64,000 nt of DNA from JAMXLO01 sp963818775. GTDB lineage: Bacteria > Pseudomonadota > Alphaproteobacteria > Acetobacterales > Acetobacteraceae. The notes beneath the pieces were generated by a model, which worked only from the letters and a program-made list of their open reading frames with translations, had not been told where the DNA came from and did not search any database. Of this stretch, positions 36,064-44,435 are shown piece after piece; the stretch's first letter is position 1, and every line of letters begins with the position of its first letter. Where the stretch lies: the NCBI GenBank assembly GCA_963818775.1, contig CAWFUF010000008.1, forward strand, positions 1 through 64,000, read 5' to 3'. The position numbers and the translations under genes were made by a program.

Positions 36064-37560
36064 ATGAAGGACATCGGCCATTTCATCGCTGGCAAGCCGG
36101 TTGCCGGCACCAGCGGCAAGTTCGGCGACGTGTTCAACCCTGCCGCCGGAGAAGTCATCGCTCGCGTGACGCTGGCCGATGCCGCCGAGGTAAGCAAGGC
36201 GGTGGCCGCGGCGGTCGCCGCGTGGCCAGCATGGGCCGCGACCCCGCCGCTGCGCCGCGCCCGTGTCATGTTCAAGCTGAAGGAACTGCTGGAGCGCGAC
36301 CGCAAGGAACTCTCCGCCATCATCACGGCAGAGCACGGCAAGGTGCTGTCGGACGCTGACGGCGAGGTGCAGCGCGGCCTTGAGGTGGTGGAGTTCGCCT
36401 GCGGCATCCCACACCTGCTGAAGGGCGAGTTCACCGAAGCTGTCGGCACCGGCATCGACGCCTGGTCGATCCGCCAGCCACTCGGCGTCGTCGCGGGGAT
36501 CACGCCATTCAACTTCCCGCTGATGGTGCCGCTGTGGATGATCCCGGTGGCGCTGGCCTGTGGCAACTGCTTCATCCTGAAGCCGTCGGAGAAGGACCCG
36601 TCGGCGTCGCTGAAGCTTGCGGCGCTGCTGGCGGAGGCTGGTGTGCCAGATGGCGTGTTCCAGGTGGTGCAGGGCGCACGAGAGGCGGTCGAGGCTATCC
36701 TGGCGCATCCCGACATCGCCGCCATCAGCTTCGTTGGATCGACGGCGATCGCCGAGACGATCTATCGCGGCGGCACGTCGCACGGCAAGCGCGTGCAGGC
36801 GCTGGGCGGCGCGAAGAACCACCTCGTGGTGATGCCGGATGCCGACATCGACGATGCGGTGGATGCGTTGATGGGCTCGGCCTACGGCGCGGCGGGCGAG
36901 CGCTGCATGGCGGTATCGGTCGCGGTGGCGGTGGGATCCGCCGGCGATCGCCTGGTGCAGAAGCTGGAGCCGCGGGTGCGCGCGCTGAAGATCGGGCCGG
37001 GCACCGATCCGGATGCGGAAATGGGCCCGCTGGTCACGCGAGAGCACCGCGAGAAGGTGAAGGGCTACATCGATCTCGGCGTGAAGGAGGGCGCCAAGCT
37101 GCTGGTCGATGGCCGCGGCCTGTCGCTGCAGGGCTACGAGAATGGCTACTTCCTCGGCGGCTCGCTGTTCGACCACGTCGGCACCGACATGCGTATCTAT
37201 AAGGACGAGATCTTCGGCCCGGTGCTGGGCGTGGTGCGCACGCCCGACATGGCGGGCGCGGTGCGGATGGTGAACGCGCACGAATACGGCAACGGGGTTG
37301 CGATCTTCACCTCGGACGGCGGCGCGGCGCGCGATTTCGCGGCCGGTATCAGCATCGGCATGGTCGGTGTCAACGTGCCGATCCCGGTGCCGATGGCATT
37401 TCACTCGTTCGGTGGCTGGAAGCACTCGCTGTTCGGCGACCACCACATCTACGGGCCGGAGGGCGTTCGCTTCTACACGCGCTACAAGGCGATCACCCAG
37501 CGCTGGCCGACCGGCGCGCGGCGCGGAGCGGAGTACGTGATGCCGACGCTAGGGAGGTAA
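36064..37560 (+). CDS. mmsA: Methylmalonate-semialdehyde dehydrogenase (CoA-acylating)
   Basis: Oxidises methylmalonate or malonate semialdehyde to propionyl- or acetyl-CoA in valine and inositol breakdown. The 498-residue aldehyde dehydrogenase has GITPFNFPLMVPLWM, LKPSEKDPS, FVGSTAIAETIY and the catalytic cysteine in AYGAAGERCMAVS (Cys281). Absence of the usual Glu268 region and the GERCMA wording are typical of MmsA. No other valine-pathway gene is adjacent. It ends 8 bases from the convergent ogt gene. Confidence 0.93.
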   Translation: MKDIGHFIAGKPVAGTSGKFGDVFNPAAGEVIARVTLADAAEVSKAVAAAVAAWPAWAATPPLRRARVMFKLKELLERDRKELSAIITAEHGKVLSDADGEVQRGLEVVEFACGIPHLLKGEFTEAVGTGIDAWSIRQPLGVVAGITPFNFPLMVPLWMIPVALACGNCFILKPSEKDPSASLKLAALLAEAGVPDGVFQVVQGAREAVEAILAHPDIAAISFVGSTAIAETIYRGGTSHGKRVQALGGAKNHLVVMPDADIDDAVDALMGSAYGAAGERCMAVSVAVAVGSAGDRLVQKLEPRVRALKIGPGTDPDAEMGPLVTREHREKVKGYIDLGVKEGAKLLVDGRGLSLQGYENGYFLGGSLFDHVGTDMRIYKDEIFGPVLGVVRTPDMAGAVRMVNAHEYGNGVAIFTSDGGAARDFAAGISIGMVGVNVPIPVPMAFHSFGGWKHSLFGDHHIYGPEGVRFYTRYKAITQRWPTGARRGAEYVMPTLGR

Positions 37561-37568
37561 GGGCCGGT

Positions 37569-38144
37569 CTACCGGTGGCGTGGCCGCGCCGCCAGCGGCA
37601 GGCTTTCGAACAGCGTCGGCGGCTCGCCCACCTGTGCGCCTTCGATGTTGAGCAGGCGGAGCTTGGTTGTGACGCCCCCGGCTGCCGAGAAACCGCCAAG
37701 CTTGCCCCCCGACGCCATTACGCGGTGGCACGGCACGATGATCGGGAACGGATTTTGTCCCAATGCCACGCCCACCTCGCGCGCCACGCCGCGATCGCCA
37801 AGTTGCGCTGCAATTTCGCCGTAGGAGAGCGTCGCGCCAAAGGAGATGGTTCGGGCGACCGAATAGACGCGCTGGTTGAACTGCGGCACGCCTTGCATGT
37901 CGAGCGCAACGGCTGACAGGTCGCGTGCGTTGCCGGCAAGCAAAGCTACAATGTCGTCGATCGCCTCTTGGACATTGCCTGACGGAGAGGCTTCCTGCGC
38001 ATCCGGATATCGCCGTTGCAGGCGAGCCCGCGTCGCACTCTCACTCCGCTCCGGCAACTGGACGCCGAGGACGCCGTGCGCCCCCCACGCGATGCCGCAT
38101 TGTCCAACCGTCGTAGCGAAGAGCGAGAATTTCTGTGCCGACAT
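37569..38144 (-). CDS. ogt: Methylated-DNA--protein-cysteine methyltransferase
   Basis: Removes alkyl groups from O6-alkylguanine by transfer to its own cysteine. The 191-residue protein has the active-site motif IIVPCHRVMASGGKLGGFSA and the DNA-binding helix SYGEIAAQLGDRGVAREVG. There is no N-terminal Ada domain, so it is a stand-alone repair enzyme. ATG at 38144. Confidence 0.93.
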   Translation of the reverse strand: MSAQKFSLFATTVGQCGIAWGAHGVLGVQLPERSESATRARLQRRYPDAQEASPSGNVQEAIDDIVALLAGNARDLSAVALDMQGVPQFNQRVYSVARTISFGATLSYGEIAAQLGDRGVAREVGVALGQNPFPIIVPCHRVMASGGKLGGFSAAGGVTTKLRLLNIEGAQVGEPPTLFESLPLAARPRHR

Positions 38145-38273
38145 GACGCAGTCAGGGTAGCGCCAACCGCAGTGGCGCGCACCTCACGCATCTTGCCCTT
38201 GTCCAGGCCAGGCGAATGTTCTGGCCCCTCCAGCGTCGAGTTCGTAAGGAGTACGGCAGAGGTCCGATGCCTC

Positions 38274-38975
38274 CTACGGCCCCTCCGGATCGCCTGGATC
38301 ATCCGGCACGGCCAGTGCGTTCAGGCGCGGGATGTCGTGCAGGATGACACGCGAGCCGTGCGTCTCGACCCCATACGCCCGCAGTGTGGCGAAGGCACGC
38401 GACAGGTTCTCCTGCCGGCAGCCCAGCCGCGCCGCCAACAGCCCCTTGTCGAACGGCAGGCGAAAGTCAGCATTGACCGCCTCACCGTCCTTCACCCGCG
38501 CCAATAGATAGCAGCCCAGCCGCTGGGCTGCGGTGCGCAACTTCAGGTCGCGCACCTGGCGCACCATGGTGCGGAACTCGCGCGACACCGAGCGCAACAG
38601 GGTGTTCGCCAGCGGCGCCTCGTGTTCCACCAGGTCCATCAGTCCTGCCGCATCGATCGCCAGCAGCCGGCAGCGGGTCACCGTCCGGGCGGTCATCAGG
38701 TAGGGCAGCCGGGTCAGCACGGAGGCCATGACGAAGTGGTCGATCGGGTGCAGCACTTCGACCAGGGCGGTTGTGCCGTCAGCAGCCGTGCTGGACAGTG
38801 CCACCTGTCCATCCAGCAGGACATGCAGGCATTCCGGCATGGCGCCCTGCTCCGACAGGGTCTGATCGGGTTCGGCGGTCACCTGCTCGGTGATCGCGTC
38901 GATCCGCTCGAGCAGAGACGCGTCCAGCCGTTCGAACAGCGGCACGGCGCCAATCAGATCGACCGCCGTCTGCAT
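38274..38975 (-). CDS. CRP/FNR-family transcriptional regulator
   Basis: A 233-residue regulator with an N-terminal cyclic-nucleotide-binding-like barrel (about 10-125) and a C-terminal winged helix (LPFDKGLLAARLGCRQENLS, RAFATLRAYGVE). FNR-type N-terminal cysteines for a 4Fe-4S cluster are absent, so oxygen sensing by that route is unlikely; the ligand is unknown. ATG at 38975 is preferred because GGGGAGG lies just upstream. Upstream in-frame residues would overlap the tRNA-Leu region and are not family-like. Confidence 0.85.
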   Translation of the reverse strand: MQTAVDLIGAVPLFERLDASLLERIDAITEQVTAEPDQTLSEQGAMPECLHVLLDGQVALSSTAADGTTALVEVLHPIDHFVMASVLTRLPYLMTARTVTRCRLLAIDAAGLMDLVEHEAPLANTLLRSVSREFRTMVRQVRDLKLRTAAQRLGCYLLARVKDGEAVNADFRLPFDKGLLAARLGCRQENLSRAFATLRAYGVETHGSRVILHDIPRLNALAVPDDPGDPEGP

Positions 38976-39108
38976 AGGCCCTCCCCGTGATCGACTTCGT
39001 TGCTCGACCTGGAAACAGCGATCCTGACTTAGCCCAGTCGGCCATTTTAAGCCAACGCCGGGCCGGAGCGATGGCCGCACGGCACGGCTGTGATAGCATT
39101 CGGAACGC

Positions 39109-39191
39109 GCGGGCGTGATGGAATTGGCAGACATAAGGCGCTTAAAACGCCTTGGCCCATGGCCGTGCGGGTTCGAACCCCGCCGCCCGCA
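39109..39191 (+). tRNA. tRNA-Leu (TAA anticodon)
   Basis: Acceptor stem GCGGGCG pairs with CGCCCGC. The anticodon stem AGGCG/CGCCT holds the loop CTTAAAA with TAA at 39143-39145. A long variable arm (TTGGCCCATGGCC) marks a class II tRNA, and the T-arm is GCGGGTTCGAACCCCGC. CCA is not encoded. Confidence 0.95.
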
Positions 39192-39296
39192 TTCCCTCGC
39201 ATCATTTGATCCACGTCAATGCAACGATCCGGCGAGCACGATATCGTAACGTTTGTCGGCCACAGTCGGCCGACTTCGTCGCGAATAGGATTGTTC

Positions 39297-39539
39297 ATGC
39301 ATTTCGCCGAACCCAACAGATCAGCCGTCTCCGTCGCCGATGCGCGACGTATGACCAGCGCGCAACTCCGACAGCTTGGCATGCCGCGAGTGGTGTATCT
39401 GCGATGCAGGACGTTTGAAGGCCAGACGGCCTGCGCCATTCATGCCGCCGATGGCACGGCGATGGCGGTCGTGGAGGACATCGAGATCGCCTTCGAGCTA
39501 GCGTCCGAGAATGACATGACTCTCGTCTCGGTGCATTGA
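39297..39539 (+). CDS. DUF1150 family protein
   Basis: An 80-residue protein matching the DUF1150 type of alphaproteobacteria: a short N-terminal leader, MTSAQLRQLGMPRVVYLR, then a beta-rich part ACAIHAADGTAMAVVEDIE and the terminal DMTLVSVH. Function is unknown; in relatives it is often near small heat-shock genes. Its stop overlaps the start of the next small gene by one base (TGATG). Confidence 0.8.
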   Translation: MHFAEPNRSAVSVADARRMTSAQLRQLGMPRVVYLRCRTFEGQTACAIHAADGTAMAVVEDIEIAFELASENDMTLVSVH

Positions 39540-39712
39540 TGTCGCTGATTGCCACGTGCGTCGAGCACTCCGGTGTCGCACGGATTTTCTTCGACCTGCG
39601 CCCGGCCGACCGCTCTCTGGAGGAGGAGCGACGCATCGCGGCGGCGATCGAACGCGCCTTGGAGCTGGCGGCCATGGAGAGCGAACCAGTGGGGACCACC
39701 ATCGGGAAATAA
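39539..39712 (+). CDS. Small hypothetical protein coupled to DUF1150
   Basis: A 57-residue frame starting at the ATG that overlaps the DUF1150 stop codon. The product begins MSLIATCVEHSGVARIFFDL and continues with a charged helix rich in Glu/Arg/Ala. The stop-start overlap suggests translational coupling. No family is recognised, and the reading is based on context and codon bias. Confidence 0.5.
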   Translation: MSLIATCVEHSGVARIFFDLRPADRSLEEERRIAAAIERALELAAMESEPVGTTIGK

Positions 39713-39745
39713 CCCCACAACGTGATCGATCGCCGCGTGGCTCCG

Positions 39746-40885
39746 TCAACTCACCGCGGCGAGCAGGCGGTCGCAGACATGCGCCATATCAGCCGCGCCG
39801 AGATAGGGATGGATCGGCAGAGCAAGAATGCGCTCCGCCAAGTCCTCTGACACTGGCAGACGCGTGCCGTCATGATGACCACGATAGGCCGGCTGCAAAT
39901 GCAGCGGGCGTGGATAGTAGATGGCTGTCGGGATGCCGTCCCCGCGCAACGAGGCCTGCACGTGCTGACGCATCGCCGCATCGCGCAGCAGGATAGCGTA
40001 GATTGCCCACGAACTTGTGCTGTCGGGAACACGCGCGGGCGTCACCACTGCATTGCCGAGGCGCGAATCGTAGTAACGGGCGACGCGTTCGCGGCTTGCC
40101 AGCTCATCGGCGAACACTGTCAGTTTCGCCAACAAGACCGCCGCCTGCATCGAATCCAGCCGGCCGTTCATCCCTGTATGCAGCACCTCGTAGCGTGAAG
40201 TGCCTTCACCGTGTGTGCGCAAGCTGCGATACAGTGCGGCGCGTTCATCGCTTTCGGTGAGCAGTGCGCCACCGTCGCCGTAGGCTCCCAGCGGCTTCGA
40301 CGGGAAGAAGCTGGTCGCGGTGGCATCAGCGGCGGCGCCCAGTCGGCTTCCGTGCAGCGTGCAGCCAAAGCTTTGAGCAAGGTCATCAAGCGTGAACAAG
40401 CCTTCGCGCTGCGCGATGGCAGCAAGCGCCGGCCAGTCAGCCGGCTGTCCGAACAGATCGACACCGATCAGCGCGCGTGGCCGCAACCTCCCTTCCCGCC
40501 GAACCTCTGCGACGCGATGCGCCAGATGTATCGGATCGATCTGGAAGGTGCGCGGATCGACATCGACGAACACTGGTGTCGCACCCAATACCAGCGGCAC
40601 CTCAGCCGTCGCGGTGTAGGTGAAGGCCGGCAGGAACACCGCATCACCGCGCCCGATGCCCTCCGCCATGAAGGCGATCTGGATCGCGTCAGTGCCGGAA
40701 CTGACTGCCACGCAATGCCGGGCACCACAGAACCGCGCCAGCTCGGCCTCGAGCTCGGCAACCTCGGGGCCGAGGATGAACTGGCAATGCGCCAGCACGC
40801 CATCCAGCCGACGGCGCAGCTCGCCCGCGATGCGCGCCTGCTGCGCCTTCAGGTCAATGAACGGAATGGGCGGACGCGCAGTCAT
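39746..40885 (-). CDS. DegT/DnrJ/EryC1/StrS-family sugar aminotransferase
   Basis: A 379-residue PLP-dependent enzyme that puts an amino group on nucleotide-bound keto sugars. It opens IPFIDLKAQQARIAGEL. It has the cofactor contacts VSSGTDAIQIAFMAEGI and LDDLAQSFGCTL, the Schiff-base lysine in SFFPSKPLGAYGDGGA, and MNGRLDSMQAAVLLAKL. Its ATG overlaps the stop of the membrane dehydratase (ATGA). The dehydratase makes a 4-keto-6-deoxy sugar, which this enzyme probably aminates. Confidence 0.9.
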   Translation of the reverse strand: MTARPPIPFIDLKAQQARIAGELRRRLDGVLAHCQFILGPEVAELEAELARFCGARHCVAVSSGTDAIQIAFMAEGIGRGDAVFLPAFTYTATAEVPLVLGATPVFVDVDPRTFQIDPIHLAHRVAEVRREGRLRPRALIGVDLFGQPADWPALAAIAQREGLFTLDDLAQSFGCTLHGSRLGAAADATATSFFPSKPLGAYGDGGALLTESDERAALYRSLRTHGEGTSRYEVLHTGMNGRLDSMQAAVLLAKLTVFADELASRERVARYYDSRLGNAVVTPARVPDSTSSWAIYAILLRDAAMRQHVQASLRGDGIPTAIYYPRPLHLQPAYRGHHDGTRLPVSEDLAERILALPIHPYLGAADMAHVCDRLLAAVS

Positions 40886-42813
40886 GGGCGATTCACCACA
40901 GGCATCAGTCCTTCGCTGTTGTGTTCGAACTCCGGCACAAGGCGCCCTAGCAGGGTAAGCGCGAGACGTGACTGTCCGCCGCGGCAGGCTGCTGCGATTT
41001 CGTCGATCGCCCGCCCGACGATTGCCGGATCGGCCGTCCGCGGCGACGCCATCAACAGGCCGGGAAACGCCGTCGGTACCGGCGGCTCCTTGCCGTGAAA
41101 CAGCTCCTCATGCAGCTTTTCACCTGGACGCAGACCGGTGAAGCGGATCTCCACGTCGCGCTCCGGGGTCAGGCCCGCCAGCCGAATCATCTGTCGCGCC
41201 AGATCAACAATCTTCACCGGATCGCCCATATCGAGCACGAAGATGCCGCCCTTCTCCCCCGACGGCAGCGCGGCATCGCCCACACCGACCACGCTCGCCT
41301 GCAACACCAGACCCACCGCCTCGCGCACGGTCATGAAGTAGCGTTGCATGTCGGGATGCGTGACGGTCAGCGGGCCGCCATTCTCCAGCTGGCGCTGGAA
41401 CAGCGGCACCACCGATCCGGTGCTGCCCAGCACGTTGCCGAAGCGTACCGTGATGCAGCGCATGCCGCGCCCACTGCCGCGCGCCGCAATGTCCAGCGCC
41501 TGGCAGTACATCTCGGCCATCCGCTTCGAGGCGCCCATCACCGAGGTCGGGTTGACCGCCTTGTCGGTGGAGATGAGCACCATCGCTAGCGCTCCCACAC
41601 CGCGTGCCGCATCGGCGACATGGCGCGTGCCGGCAACATTCGTTTGCAGCCCCTCCAGAGGATTGGCCTCGACCATCGGCACGTGTTTCAGCGCCGCGGC
41701 GTGGAACACCAGTTCCGGCCGCCAGCGCTCGAACACATCGCGCACGCGCGGCTCATCGCGAATGTCGACCAGCAGCGACTCGCGTGGGACGTGCGGATGG
41801 CGCTCGGCCAGTTCGAGGTCGATCAACCACAGCGCGTATTCGCCGTTGTCGATCAAGATTAGCCGCTCGGGCCCGAGGGCTGCGACCTGACGCGCCAGTT
41901 CGCTGCCTATGGTGCCCCCGGCGCCGGTGACGATGACCCGCCGTCCCTGGATCAGCCGCGCCATGCCCTCGCGGTCGAGCGGAACCTGCGCACGGTTCAG
42001 CAGGTCCTCGATCGCCATCGGCCGCAGCTCGAGCTGACGCCCGCGGTCCGTCGTTCCGGCGGGATCCAGCGAAGTCGGCCGCGGCGCTCGGCAAATCCGC
42101 ATGCCGTGCCTTTCCGCCTGCTCAACCAAAATCGCCAGCGACTGCCCCGGGAGATCCGGCGTGGCCACCACCAAAGTGTCCGGCAGCCTCCCCTCGCCGC
42201 TCAGGCGCTCCAGCACCGCGGCGGCGTCCCCAATTGAGCCAAGGAACGGGTGGCCATGGATGCGCCGCCCAGTCTGGCGGGAGCCGACCGCCAGCAGCCC
42301 CTCGACCTGCAGCGCCTGCCGCCGATCCCAGGCCAGCGCGCGCAGGAACAGGTCGATGTCCTCGGCGGCCCCGACCACGAGCGCCGACGGAATGTCTGGG
42401 GTATAGCTGGAAGCGGGCAGACCACTGCGGCGGTGGCGCCAGCGGCGATAGATCACACGCGGCGTGCCGAGCAGCACCAGGAGGGTCAGCGCATACACGA
42501 CCGGGAAGGCGGGATTGCCAGATGCAGCGCCGGTCAGCGCGAGCACGAAGCCCAGCAGGGCGGCGCCGAGCGCGCTGGACCAGGCCACCCCGAGCAGGTC
42601 ATCGATCCCGGCAAAACGCCAGAATTGCCATGGCAGCCGGAACGGCAGTCCCGCCAGCAAAAGTGTCGCCGCACCGGCGACCGGGAGCCACCACGGGTGC
42701 AGCCAATCGCTTGAAGGAGCCGCCACAGCCCGCGCGAGCGGCACAGCGAGTGCCGCCAAGGCTCCGTCGATTGCAATATTCAGCGCGATTCGCACTGGCG
42801 GGCGGGCTGCCAT
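40882..42813 (-). CDS. Membrane-bound nucleotide-sugar 4,6-dehydratase (CapD/WbpM-like)
   Basis: A 643-residue protein. The N-terminal 120 residues form about four transmembrane helices. A CoA-binding-like domain follows. The C-terminal extended SDR domain has VTGAGGTIGSELARQV, VFHAAALKHVPMVE, STDKAVNPTSVMGASKRMAE and RFGNVLGSTGSVVPLF. The active site has the TDK...K pattern of WbpM/FlaA1-type UDP-GlcNAc 4,6-dehydratases, in which Tyr is replaced by Met. It works with the downstream aminotransferase to make an amino-deoxy sugar for a surface glycan. Confidence 0.9.
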   Translation of the reverse strand: MAARPPVRIALNIAIDGALAALAVPLARAVAAPSSDWLHPWWLPVAGAATLLLAGLPFRLPWQFWRFAGIDDLLGVAWSSALGAALLGFVLALTGAASGNPAFPVVYALTLLVLLGTPRVIYRRWRHRRSGLPASSYTPDIPSALVVGAAEDIDLFLRALAWDRRQALQVEGLLAVGSRQTGRRIHGHPFLGSIGDAAAVLERLSGEGRLPDTLVVATPDLPGQSLAILVEQAERHGMRICRAPRPTSLDPAGTTDRGRQLELRPMAIEDLLNRAQVPLDREGMARLIQGRRVIVTGAGGTIGSELARQVAALGPERLILIDNGEYALWLIDLELAERHPHVPRESLLVDIRDEPRVRDVFERWRPELVFHAAALKHVPMVEANPLEGLQTNVAGTRHVADAARGVGALAMVLISTDKAVNPTSVMGASKRMAEMYCQALDIAARGSGRGMRCITVRFGNVLGSTGSVVPLFQRQLENGGPLTVTHPDMQRYFMTVREAVGLVLQASVVGVGDAALPSGEKGGIFVLDMGDPVKIVDLARQMIRLAGLTPERDVEIRFTGLRPGEKLHEELFHGKEPPVPTAFPGLLMASPRTADPAIVGRAIDEIAAACRGGQSRLALTLLGRLVPEFEHNSEGLMPVVNRP

Positions 42814-43013
42814 GCGGTCCCTATAACGCAGCGGACCAAGCCGTCATATCCCATCGCCTGGCGGGGCAATCGGATTGCCTATCGCAATTCAACACGATTG
42901 GCCTGATATTCACAGCCGCGTGGGCAGGCCACTTGCCGTCAGCCACGCCCCCGCAACGGGTCGGATCCACAAACACGGCCGGAACTATCCGCGCCGCGAA
43001 GGGAGCGTACGCT

Positions 43014-44360
43014 ATGCCATCGAGCCACCGTGTGACGCGCCGTAATGCGCTCAAGCTGGGCGCCGCCGTGACGGCGCTGCCACTGGTGCACATCCGCACC
43101 GCCGGCGCCGCCGGCAAACTGAAGCTAGCGCTGTGGGATCACTGGGTGCCCACCGGCGATGCCGCCATGAAAAAGCTGGTCGATCAGTGGGCCGAGAAGA
43201 ACAAGGTTGAGGTGGAACTCGACTTTCTCACCTCCATCGGCAGCAAGATCAACATTACCATGGCCGCCGAAGCCCAGGCCAAGACCGGCCACGACGTCTA
43301 CGCATTCAATTCATGGACAGTCCAGCAGTTCGGCGACTCCCTTGATCCGATGGACGACGTAATGCAGCGCCTCATCGCGAAATACGGCAAGCTGGGTCAC
43401 GCCTACGAGTATCTCGGCGTCGCCAACGGACACTGGCTGGCTGTGCCGGTCGGCTGGGGATCCGCACCCCTCACCTCATGCGGGCGCATCAGCCTGCTGA
43501 AGAAGTTCGCCAATATCGACATCCAGGCCTGGTATCCGGCGCATCAATCGACACCGGATGCGGCGAAGGACTGGACCTACGACACTCAGCTCAAGATGGC
43601 GGAAGCAAGCTTCAAGGCCGGCTATCCCATCGGCTTCGGCTGTGGCTCCAACGGTCCCGACGCCAACCAGACCTGGGGTGCGACGTTCGGGGCGTTCGGT
43701 GCCGATCTGGTCGATGGCAACAAGAACATCACGGTCGAATCCGACAACGTGATGCAGTGCATGGAATACGTCGCGAAGATGGTGAAGTTCATGCCATCCG
43801 ATGCCGTGAGTTGGGACGATGCCTCCAACAACCGGGCACTTATCTCGGGCAAGGCGGCGTATATCTGGAACCCGCCGTCGGCCTGGGCGGTCGCCAAGCG
43901 CGATGCGCCCGACGTGGCGGCGGATTGCTGGACGTTCCCAAATCCACTGGGACAGAAGGGCCGCCTGGTGCCGCACCGACCCTATTTCTGGGGCGTCTGG
44001 TCGTTCTCCCGGAACAAGACCGCGGCCAAGGAGGTCATCGAGTGGCTGTCGCAGCGCGAACAGGTCGAGACGCTGTCGGAGGCGGTTGTCGGCTATGACA
44101 TTCCGCCGTTTGATTCGATGTCAGATCTGCCAATCTGGGCCGACGTCGAGCCGCCGAAGGGCACGATCTACAATTATCCCGTGCGGCCGTGGCACGATGC
44201 GCAATACTACGTTCCCGGCTCATCGGCCCCGCCCGACATCGCCGTGCAGATCTGGAACCGCAACATCCAACCAGGCATGGTGTCGCGCCTGATGTCAGGC
44301 CAGACGATCAAGCAGTCGATCGCCTGGGCGAAGGACGAATTGGAAGGCTTCCTCCGCTGA
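43014..44360 (+). CDS. ABC transporter extracellular solute-binding protein
   Basis: A 448-residue periplasmic binding protein of the sugar-binding (family 1) type. The N-terminus carries a Tat-like signal (VTRRNALKLGAAVTALPLVH). The body has LWDHWVPTGDAAMKKLVDQW, GHDVYAFNSWTVQQFGDSL and WNPPSAWAVAKR. ATG at 43014; an in-frame extension upstream lies inside the divergent dehydratase gene and is rejected. No permease or ATPase gene is next to it, so it is an orphan here. The ligand is unknown. Confidence 0.88.
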   Translation: MPSSHRVTRRNALKLGAAVTALPLVHIRTAGAAGKLKLALWDHWVPTGDAAMKKLVDQWAEKNKVEVELDFLTSIGSKINITMAAEAQAKTGHDVYAFNSWTVQQFGDSLDPMDDVMQRLIAKYGKLGHAYEYLGVANGHWLAVPVGWGSAPLTSCGRISLLKKFANIDIQAWYPAHQSTPDAAKDWTYDTQLKMAEASFKAGYPIGFGCGSNGPDANQTWGATFGAFGADLVDGNKNITVESDNVMQCMEYVAKMVKFMPSDAVSWDDASNNRALISGKAAYIWNPPSAWAVAKRDAPDVAADCWTFPNPLGQKGRLVPHRPYFWGVWSFSRNKTAAKEVIEWLSQREQVETLSEAVVGYDIPPFDSMSDLPIWADVEPPKGTIYNYPVRPWHDAQYYVPGSSAPPDIAVQIWNRNIQPGMVSRLMSGQTIKQSIAWAKDELEGFLR

Positions 44361-44409
44361 TGACTCCCGGCCGGCACGCGCTGGCCATCGACCACTGATC
44401 GCTGTTATC

Positions 44410-44433
44410 GGGCTCCTCCTTCGGGAGGGGCCC
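44410..44433 (+). promoter_or_regulatory. TTCG-capped hairpin masking the next gene's ribosome binding site
   Basis: A 10-bp stem (GGGCTCCTCC with GGAGGGGCCC, one G-T pair) closes on the very stable tetraloop TTCG and ends 2 bases before the start ATG at 44436. The Shine-Dalgarno GGAGGGG is the 3' arm. There is no T-run after it. It could also act on the upstream solute-binding-protein transcript. Confidence 0.5.
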
Positions 44434-44435
44434 GC

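Noticed and set aside
35884..37446. 520-codon open frame antisense to mmsA
   Set aside because: Shadow of a full-length dehydrogenase gene.
42234..43013. Extension of the solute-binding protein upstream to 42234
   Set aside because: It overlaps the divergent dehydratase gene; the signal peptide begins at 43014.
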